Positions 56,967 through 64,000 of a stretch of 64,000 bases of DNA are shown here, piece after piece; the stretch's first letter is position 1; every line of letters starts with the position of its first letter. The DNA is from Periplaneta americana (lineage: Eukaryota; Arthropoda; Insecta; Blattodea; Blattidae), in contig NC_091120.1 in NCBI RefSeq assembly GCF_040183065.1, positions 186,365,627 through 186,429,626 of the forward strand, given 5' to 3'. A program made the translations under genes and the position numbers. Below the pieces are notes generated by a model. It was not told where the DNA came from. It searched no databases and was given only the letters and a program-made list of their open reading frames with translations.

Positions 56967-58427
56967 ATTCAAATATACAGAATAAAGAAATATAATTACA
57001 AAAACAAACAAAGATAAATACAAATAAAATAATACAAGCAATATAAAAAGAAGATACAGTAGTATTAACAAAATTTGAGACCGAATGAGCAGCGCTCGTG
57101 CTCGGTCGCAGTTCAGATATAATATTAAAATAAAAAATAATAATAATAATATAAATAAATAAGTAAAATAAAATAGGAACTAAAATATAATTACAGCGGC
57201 AATGGAATTAAGTATATACTATAATATTAACACTAGAGAAGAATAATATCGCACGTGAAAAGTAGGATTAATATATATTTCAAAATTATAGAATACAAAT
57301 ATAATATAGGTTGATTAATTCATACACATAGGCTATAAATTTATTTAATCAAATTTAAGATATTAACACGTTTCTAATTTTCTTGTTATATGTTAGTGGG
57401 TTACATGTTAGAAGTTCTGGGTGTAATTTAGTTAAAGCATTGTACAACCGAGGGCCAAAATTTATGCTATGCTTTAGACCAGCAGATGTGAGACATTTAG
57501 GTTCTACTAATGTTGAATTAATATTTCGTCTTGTGTCATAATTGTGTGTCTGTACTACAAACTTATTACGATTTTTATGATAAAATTTTAACAGCGTATA
57601 CTTATAAATTTGTTCAATATTAAATACATTAAATTCAGAATAAATTAATTTAGTTGGATAATCGAAACGTTTCTTCAAACAAATTTTAATTATTCGTTTT
57701 TGTAGTAAATTTAACGGACTAAGATTAATTTTTGTACTTCCACCCCAAACAATTATACCATATTGAATGATAGACTGAATAATGGCCAAATAAACATTTC
57801 GTAAAACTCTAATAGGTAAGTAGCAGCGAAGATTAACGAATTTATAAATTGTTTTACGAAGCCTCTTACAAAGATAAGTAATGTGATGAGGCCATTTTAA
57901 ATTCTGATCAATAATGATACCCAGATATTTTATATACGTGGCTTCTTTCAAAGGTGGACATTTACAACTTTTGGGATCTAAACAATTTTCACTGTGTATT
58001 ATTAGTCGATATTTATCGCTAAATTTTAAATTTTGAACACTGGCAGCTGTTAACGAAAAAGGAACTAAAGTTGATTTAGATATATTTAAAGAAAGGAAGT
58101 TGGAATTAAGCCATTTTTTAACAATGTTAGCACCTACATTAGCATTTCTATATGCTTCCTGCCAAGAAAAACCACTGAAAATAACTACTGTATCATCCGC
58201 ATATGAATATATAGATCCATTAAATGTTTCTAAATTTATATTTAGCAGATCATTAACATATATTAGAAATAAAATAGGTCCCAAAATTGTTCCTTGCGGT
58301 ACACCTATATCAATATATTTGTATTCACTAAATTGATCTTCAATTTTGGTCATTTGCCTTCTGTTACTAAAATATGATTGGAATAATTTTAAAACTATAC
58401 CTCTGACTCCAATAGTATGTAGTTTGT
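56920..58427 (-). mobile_element. CR1/L2-type LINE, 5'-truncated, long intact RT frame
   Basis: The coding frame spans 58427 down to 57355, followed by about 400 bp of UTR and an (AAAT)n/A tail (56920-56965). Confidence 0.85.
57355..58427 (-). CDS. LINE reverse transcriptase, 3' two thirds, uninterrupted
   Basis: About 357 codons without a stop. It begins inside the RT (DKLHTIGVRGIVLKLFQSYF). Blocks: YIDIGVPQGTILGPILFLIY (G-x-PQG), SYADDTVVIFSG (catalytic YADD), NISKSTLVPFS, YIKYLGIIIDQNLKWPHHIT, YGIIVWGGST, a YDTRRN motif typical of CR1/L2/Daphne-like LINEs, and LKHSINFGPRLYNALTKLHP at the end. Endonuclease and RT blocks 0-2 are missing, so it is not autonomous. The lack of stops suggests a fairly recent insertion. 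It is antisense to gene B, within its first intron. Confidence 0.88.
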
Positions 58428-58507
58428 CCTAGTTTGTGCTAATAACTTTTCTATACGCTAGAAATTAAAATAAAATTTGGTAATCGAAGTTGCCTAGGCT
58501 ATATGCA

Positions 58508-58508
<1 letters not shown>

Positions 58509-58562
<54 letters not shown>
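58509..58562. repeat. (AT)n microsatellite
   Basis: Pure AT tract. Confidence 0.96.
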
Positions 58563-58564
<2 letters not shown>

Positions 58565-59740
58565 CTGAAAAAAATGAATACATGCAAGCTTTAGTCAGTA
58601 CCGGATACCTTAAATTAGGGTTCATTGAAATCCCTTTCGACGATTCTGCCCTCTTTCTGTTCAGTGGTGCCTGTGACATACCTCCCCTTCATGTGAAAGC
58701 TATTGGGTTATGTCCATTTTCGTCTTTTCCCCTTCAGAATTATTTAATGTTCCTTTGATCGGAAAGGTGAACATCGGAGTGAGACAAGTGGTAAACAGCC
58801 TTGGAGCTCACACAGACGCTTTCTCTCAGCCCCAAAGTCTTTTATAAGAACGCAGGATTGCTTAGCATTTAATTGTTTTTCTCCTAATTTCCCCTCCATT
58901 CCTTTATTTATTCCCTTTGTACACTACATTATTTTTTGCAATATGAAGAGGTGATAATGAGACTGTCCAAAGCCACGCTTTTAACAAAAATGTTTTTTTT
59001 TGTGTGTGTGAAATCATTTCTTACATATATCAGGAAGCTGCTAGTAGAATATTATAAAAATTACTAAAAAAATGACGCAAGTATACGCTGAAGAAATTAT
59101 GATGTATCATAAGTAAATAATTAAATTTCCACTAAACTATTTGAGATCCCATTGTGATTTTTTCTGGAATTATTAAGAATACTTCAGTGCACCTAGTAGG
59201 CATTTTTTTTTAATTTTAATACTGCTATTTCACATTGATATCTAACTTTTAAAAATTGAATCATAAAAAAATATTAGTAATAATTATATTAAAATTAGTT
59301 AGTAGATATCTGACAAAAGATAGTACTTTAAGCTTTTAAATGGATTTAAAAAAAAATTAACATCAATATCCTCAGAAATATGACGCTTTAAATGTTGCAT
59401 TGTGCGACAGTTTTAATGAATTTTAACATGCAATATTTTAAAAACGTGTAGAATTAGGAGGAAATAAAAATACACTCGTTGGTTTATTAGACCCATAGAG
59501 TTGGTAAAAAAATATAAACACTATCAGAAATATGAAGGTCAAAATTTGTATAGTTTTGTGCGATTTGACGTGGAATTACTCATACCGCACCTAATAGCAT
59601 TGGACTCTAAACCTTCAACACACTCTCCTGTAAAATTTTGTCTATCTGACTTAGGAGTATATCATTCTCACCCCTTCATGTATTAGATTTGCTTGAAATC
59701 TTGTTTATTTAATTATTCATGTATTTATTAATTCATTTAT
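58563..59740. other. no recognisable gene
   Basis: Frames at 58507-58758 and 59501-59686 have no family support. The stretch up to the gene B exon 2 acceptor appears to be unique intron sequence. Confidence 0.4.
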
Positions 59741-59748
59741 TTCTGTAG

Positions 59749-59873
59749 GGAGTGAAAATCCACTACGTCGAGAAAGGTGACCGATCCAAACCGCTGATGC
59801 TATTCATCCACGGATTTCCTGAATTTTGGTATTCGTGGCGCCATCAAATAAAGGAATTTTCAAAAGATTACTG
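59749..59873 (+). CDS. gene B exon 2: alpha/beta-hydrolase oxyanion region (EPHX4-like)
   Basis: Acceptor TTTCTGTAG at 59740-59748 and donor GTGAGT at 59874. 41 codons plus 2 nt, starting phase 0 in line with exon 1. It reads GVKIHYVEKGDRSKPLMLFI, then HGFPEFWYSWRHQ and IKEFSKDY. HGFPE is the HG-x-P oxyanion-hole motif of alpha/beta-hydrolase epoxide hydrolases, and the FWYSWRHQ extension is characteristic of the EPHX3/EPHX4-like group (distinct from microsomal JH epoxide hydrolase). The catalytic Asp (nucleophile), Tyr pair, Asp/Glu and His should lie in exons beyond 64000; none was found in 59876-64000. Confidence 0.9.
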
Positions 59874-59875
59874 GT

Positions 59876-60765
59876 GAGTTACCATAGAACATAATTTTAA
59901 AGTACAGCAATAAACATATTGTTACTGTTCTCCAACCAGGAGATCAACAGTGAAAGGAATGTGCTTACTATTGCGTCATCTATTGGAGCGAAATAGATAG
60001 ATAATATTACCGTTATAACGTCAGTTTAAAAAACATGCTCTCTCCTGCATATGTTATTTCCTGTATGGAGGGATTAAAAGACCAGGAGATTAACCGTGAT
60101 CTAATTTTGTAATTAGGTTAGTATAAATATGTGTGTATCAGTGTTATCGTTTGTGCTTTGAGAGTTAGCCAATGGAGATGCGTGTACCCACGTGTGTGAC
60201 CTTATGACATCTTCTGACATCAACATTCATTCATAGCATTACCCCGCTGCGTCTCATTCCCCTGAGACTTTCTCCTGGTAGGAGTACAGTATATAGCTCG
60301 CGTAATGAACGATTACCGAAAAGCAATGGTGGCGTTGCTGTCTGTTTTGACGTGTGTATGTAGGCACGCTGAGGGGGCGAGAGATACGGGCCGATGGAAG
60401 TACTGTCTCTTCCAAGAAGATGAACAAATGAGGACATCGCTGTGGAAATAAAGAACGTAGCAAGAGAAAAATTCGAAGCTAATTAAACGCGCAACATATG
60501 TTTACGAATGAAATAATAATACCGTGCGATACAAGACATGCATTCACAAGCAATGGAACAAACTAAAGTCTTAAAGTAACTATCACAACGCAAGACTGAT
60601 TCTATCGATGCCATTTCTCTCCAGACTATACTCTTGAACAGACGTCTCCAAAAGCCTACTCGCGAGTAAGCCCCTGAACGGAACCGAAGCCAGTACGTAA
60701 TGAGCGCGCTCCGCCTCACCCATCCCCACCTGTACTGTACTCAAAGTTTATGCGCAAACGAAGAA
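59876..60765. other. gene B intron 2, no recognisable element
   Basis: ACCAGGAGAT appears twice (59936, 60090), possibly the ends of a short repeat. No gene was recognised; minus-strand frames at 60231-60719 lack support. Confidence 0.4.
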
Positions 60766-61772
60766 CAGTGGCGGACTGCCGTTATCATTATGTTGGTCGG
60801 AGTGTTCCACCGTTTCACAATGTCTTCTAATCATGGACGTAGTACAATCAAGGATGAATAGGAAGAGACATTTTTTTGTATTAGTGGGGAGACTGTGAAA
60901 TGCTTTATTTGTTCGAAAATTCTTAAGGATGTGTTAAAATTCAACATGCGACGACAATATTCGACTCTTCACAAAGAATATCATACAATTACAGGCATGT
61001 TGGACATGTGAAAATAATTTATTTTGGGGCTATCTGTATAACTGTTGGTTATACATAATAATCAGTATATTACAAAACGTTTACACTCAGTTCCGCATGA
61101 CAAACATATAATTTTTTGTTTAATTTTAGGTGAAATGCGTAGGTCTACAAATATTTTGATAAATATAAAACAAGAAAATACAAACACAAATCACACACGT
61201 GTCCTCAGTCTTAAACAAAAAAAAAGTTTCTTCCTAACTATGTTCTAGCTTGGAATATTGGAAAATCAATGAAGCCCTTTACAGAAGCATCATTTGTAAA
61301 ATCGTGCATACAGGACGTTACTAAAATACTGTGTCCAGAACAAAGTCAAAGTTTAAGAAAATTAAATTGTTTCCAATTACAGTTCAGAGAAGGAATTTCA
61401 AGATTGTAAATGTAATTGAATCTAAGTCAAAACCACAATTAACCAGTATGTAGCTTACTCGCATTGGACGAACGCACAGATAGAAATGAAAAGCTCACCT
61501 AGCCGTTTTCATCCGAGGAGTTAATGGACATTTTACTGTGTCTGAATGTCTTCTAGATGTAATTACAAAATACAACTGGAGAAGATCTTTTCCAGGCACT
61601 GAAAGGCACCATAGAACAGAAGAGGTTCAATTTGCAATGGCAAATGTCAATAGCAGCAGACGGGGCTCCAGCTTCATAGTATGTCAAAATAATATACAAA
61701 TGTATGATATTTCTTATCCTTTTGATGTTGTTATTTGTAAACATAAGCAAACCGTTGCCGCGATCCCCCATT
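60766..61772 (+). pseudogene. hAT transposase (BED-finger, ZBED5/GTF2IRD2-like), decayed
   Basis: FFCISGETVKCFICSKILKD, then FNMRRQYSTLHKEYH (60870-60990), is a BED-type zinc finger (C-x2-C then H-x4-H). Later frames give AWNIGKSMKPFTEASFVKSC (61250), a CPEQSQSLRKLN segment, SLLALDERTDRNEK (61455), and TTGEDLFQALKGTIEQKRFN with an AADGAP block (61575-61670). Order matches hAT transposases of this subgroup. Many frameshifts and stops. Confidence 0.75.
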
Positions 61773-62221
61773 GATCGCTTCCATCTGTTGAGGTACGAGT
61801 CTCTTCCTCTTCTCTAGCCTTACATCACCCTGTGTTCGGCGGGCAGCATCGAGAGCACGAATGACGATACGCTTTTTGGAGACCTCTGCTCTTGAACATC
61901 ATTCAAGATATGTCGTGGCCTTTTCTGTCGCCCACTCTTCCTTATCGCAGTGTTTCATTCACATTACTTCCGTCAGTATTCCCTCTTGCGAGACCTATAT
62001 AAGGACAGAGTTGTCTCAACAGGTGGGTGAAGTGAGTAATGGCCTTGGACTACGCGCCTCATAGGATATTATACAAATAACAGTGCAAGTAAAAACGGAG
62101 GAAAAAAAATAAGCCTTTCTTTGAATGCAGTTATTCCGCCAGACGAGTTCAACAATTGCTTTGACACAGCCCTACTCCCTTCTCTTTCATCTGGTCGAGG
62201 GGATATGGAGAAGAATGGAGC
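61773..62221. other. no recognisable gene
   Basis: The frame at 61861-62064 lacks family support. Confidence 0.4.
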
Positions 62222-62434
62222 GTGTGAAATGGACAGACAGAATAAAAAAATGTTGTGTTGGAAAGAGTGGGTGAAGAAATAATGATGCTGAAACTGATCA
62301 GGAAGAGAAAAAAGGAATTGGTTGGATCACTGGCTGAAAATAAACTGTCTGTTGAAAGATGCACTGGAAGGAGTGGTGAACGGGAGAAGAATTCGGGGCA
62401 GAAGAATCAGATGATAGACGACATTAAGATATAT

Positions 62435-62906
62435 GAAGGGTTCAGAGCCATAGTGGGCTAAGCGCCATTTATTAAAACGGAGAAAGCAAGGGTTACAATT
62501 AAGTGAATATCACAGTTTAATGAAGATTGATATATCGTTTAGTTTAATGTGTATACTTTATATCACTTTCTATAAATGTTATGTTTTATTTAACGACGCT
62601 CGCAACTGCAGAGGTTATATCAGCGTCGCCGGATGTGCCGGAGTTTTGTCCCGCAGGAGTTCTTTTACATGCCAGTAAATCTACTGACATGAGCCTGTCG
62701 CATTTAAGCACAATTAAATGCCATCGACCTGGCCCGGGATCGAACCCGCAACCTTGGGCATGGAAGGCTAGCGCTATACCAACTTGCCAACCAGGTCGAC
62801 CACTTGCTATATGTGTTCATTGAATTATGGTAATAACTCCATTTTAATCCTTGTTTTCTACGGTTTTAGTAAATGGCGCTTGGCCCACTATGGTTCTGAA
62901 CCCTTC
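62435..62906. mobile_element. MITE inside LINE, hosting a SINE
   Basis: GAAGGGTTCAGAGCCATAGT and inverse ACTATGGTTCTGAACCCTTC are almost perfect. Arms extend about 45 bp through AAGCGCCATTTA. The LINE's DIKIYGSY reading is rejoined on removal. Confidence 0.9.
62579..62800 (-). repeat. tRNA-derived SINE (CGACCTGG family)
   Basis: Minus-strand copy with acceptor-stem halves GACCTGG/CCAGGTC, B-box GGTTCGATCCC (reverse strand) and the CGTCGTTAAATAAAACATAA tail. Confidence 0.92.
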
Positions 62907-63339
62907 ATTTATGGATCATACGCGGAGACAAAGAGAAGACAGAAAAAGGAAAGATTGGAGAATGCTTGATTTTCAATGAAAGACCCGTCCTTGGGCAGAA
63001 AACTATGAATGAATGAAAGTTCATTCATTAATATAAGAGACGTACAGTGTGTTTGCTCTGTGTTGCCAAGTGGCAGATACAGGAACTTTAATGCCTCTAC
63101 AACTAGAGAGAGGACCACTACGATCACCAGACTTTATAGAGATAGAGCAACGAATCTTGGAGCTGTAGAAGAGAATTCAGGAAGAAGTAACAGAAAAATA
63201 CCGGTGTTTCCATAGGCCAACCAGTTACAGGTCCCCTGCTGTTGCCACTGCTTGCACTCCGCTGGATTAAACTTACGTACTATATTATATTAATAACATT
63301 CGTATATTTAATCATATAATTATTAGCTGAGGTTATACT

Positions 63340-63553
63340 AGGGGTGATCCAGGAAGTAACGACTGTTTGCGCATTCCCGCCCTGCAGGTCAATACCTCTC
63401 CTCTATTCGAGGTCGACTGGTTTACCCAGCATCTTTTCTCAGTATTCTGTGAATGTAGGTCGTAACAAGTTGTTATTCTGCATTTTGTGAGTGTTTAAAA
63501 TGAACTATGTAATACAAAATCTCGCCGACTGTGAAGTGAAAAGTGTTAAGCCC
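63340..63553 (+). mobile_element. mariner (SETMAR-like) 5' end, truncated
   Basis: GGGGTGATCCAGGAAGTAAC resembles a terminal repeat. A frame from 63500 reads MNYVIQNLADCEVKSV as in HTH_48 mariner proteins, then ends where a second element (GCCCGGTTTTCACAGTGCTT, hAT-like TIR start) begins at about 63551. Confidence 0.5.
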
Positions 63554-63764
63554 GGTTTTCACAGTGCTTGTTTCTTTGATGGACAGCAAGCTTTGTACAA
63601 GCTGCTGGCTACGATGTTTGTTACAATGTTAGTTACTGTCCATTACGCAGCTGACTCTTTTCACAGTTCAAATTGTAAAAATCATCTGCTTCTTCATCTG
63701 TTACCAAGATGCATGATGAAAAAGAAACTAAACCGTGAGTGCAAAACAACTAAAGTCCTACGTT

Positions 63765-63800
63765 ACTTATTTATTTATTTAATTTATTTATTTTATTTAC

Positions 63801-63853
<53 letters not shown>

Positions 63854-64000
63854 TTGCTAGTAAGTTTGAAACTAATACAAATTAATAAATACAATGTAAG
63901 ATAAACTTGCCCACTCCTGAATGAGTAAGACTCGTGCTCAGGAGGGGATTCCAATACAAACAAAAATAAAATTAAAATTGAGAGTGACTACAGATTAAAT
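63765..64000 (-). mobile_element. LINE 3' UTR copy running off the window
   Basis: Reverse complement of the 26980-27143 fragment, with an (AAAT)n tail at 63765-63850. The window cuts it. Confidence 0.8.

Larger units (their letters stand above)
51462..59748 (+). other. gene B intron 1, 8.3 kb of transposons
   Basis: Donor GTGAGTG and acceptor TTTATTTCTGTAG. Contents: the ATA-flanked retro fragment, the GGGCTATTCC element with an inner unknown element, foldbacks, SINEs, the 95-bp-repeat transposon and a minus-strand LINE. Confidence 0.75.
62222..63010 (+). mobile_element. LINE 3' end split by a MITE
   Basis: VKWTDRI, LERVGEEIMMLKLIRKRKK, a frameshifted LGH-LRRN region and NQMIDDIKIY up to 62434; then YGSYAETKR (62912), with the frameshifted K-DWRML ending and a TGAATGAATGAAAG-type tail near 63000. 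Confidence 0.75.

Noticed and set aside
63491-63904. 137-codon frame
   Set aside because: Chimera of a truncated mariner start, a second element's terminal sequence and a TTTA microsatellite.

Overview
The window reads as intronic and intergenic DNA from a large, AT-rich, transposon-dense insect genome. The transposon families (RTE-, jockey-, CR1- and R2-like LINEs, Penelope-like elements, DUF4817-type DNA transposons, short CTAG-ended Helitrons, several tRNA-derived SINEs) resemble those I associate with cockroaches and other Blattodea. That placement is from memory and is tentative; insect is much safer than genus. There is no operon structure, no CRISPR array and no prokaryotic signal.

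Host coding content is very small. Gene A (+ strand) is seen as three spliced exons at 5161-5205, 7949-8085 and 16932-17184. All junctions agree in phase, and the last exon carries a stop and a later AATAAA. It encodes an acidic, coiled-coil-like C-terminus that I do not recognise. Gene B (+ strand) begins at 51261 with an exon encoding a membrane anchor. An 8.3 kb transposon-filled intron separates it from a second exon (59749-59873) carrying the HGFPE oxyanion motif of an alpha/beta-hydrolase of the EPHX4-like epoxide hydrolase group. The gene continues beyond the window.

Almost everything else is mobile DNA, much of it nested. From 3.4 to 5.1 kb a DUF4817-type transposon holds an R2-like retrotransposon piece. 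The 8.1-16.9 kb intron of gene A holds a TIR element, a jockey LINE, an RTE LINE with a SINE inside it, and a Harbinger-like element that has swallowed a jockey LINE and a Helitron. From 17.5 to 24.9 kb there are MITEs, an RTE copy, a DNA transposon with a SINE, and a small tandem duplication with a SINE at its junction. From 25.2 to 26.9 kb and 33.4 to 36.6 kb two Penelope-like relics are each flanked by inverted copies of their own 3' end. The second was invaded by a P-like TIR element, itself invaded by a CR1-like LINE. From 37.2 to 39.5 kb lie two sister 3-bp-TSD elements. The 40-50 kb stretch holds RTE, jockey, hAT, Helitron, pogo, CR1-like and DUF4817-type remains. The intron of gene B (51.5-59.7 kb) holds a composite repeat whose empty counterpart lies at 21.0-22.2 kb, several foldback elements, a transposon with three 95-bp tandem units, and a YADD-type LINE. 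From 60 to 64 kb are a decayed BED-finger hAT gene and a LINE-MITE-SINE nest.

The most useful unknown is a 0.65 kb element present twice (29674-30330 and 52090-52731). It has a hairpin head and an 86-codon ORF that differs at only two residues between copies. The second copy can be delimited to the base by comparison with its empty site.
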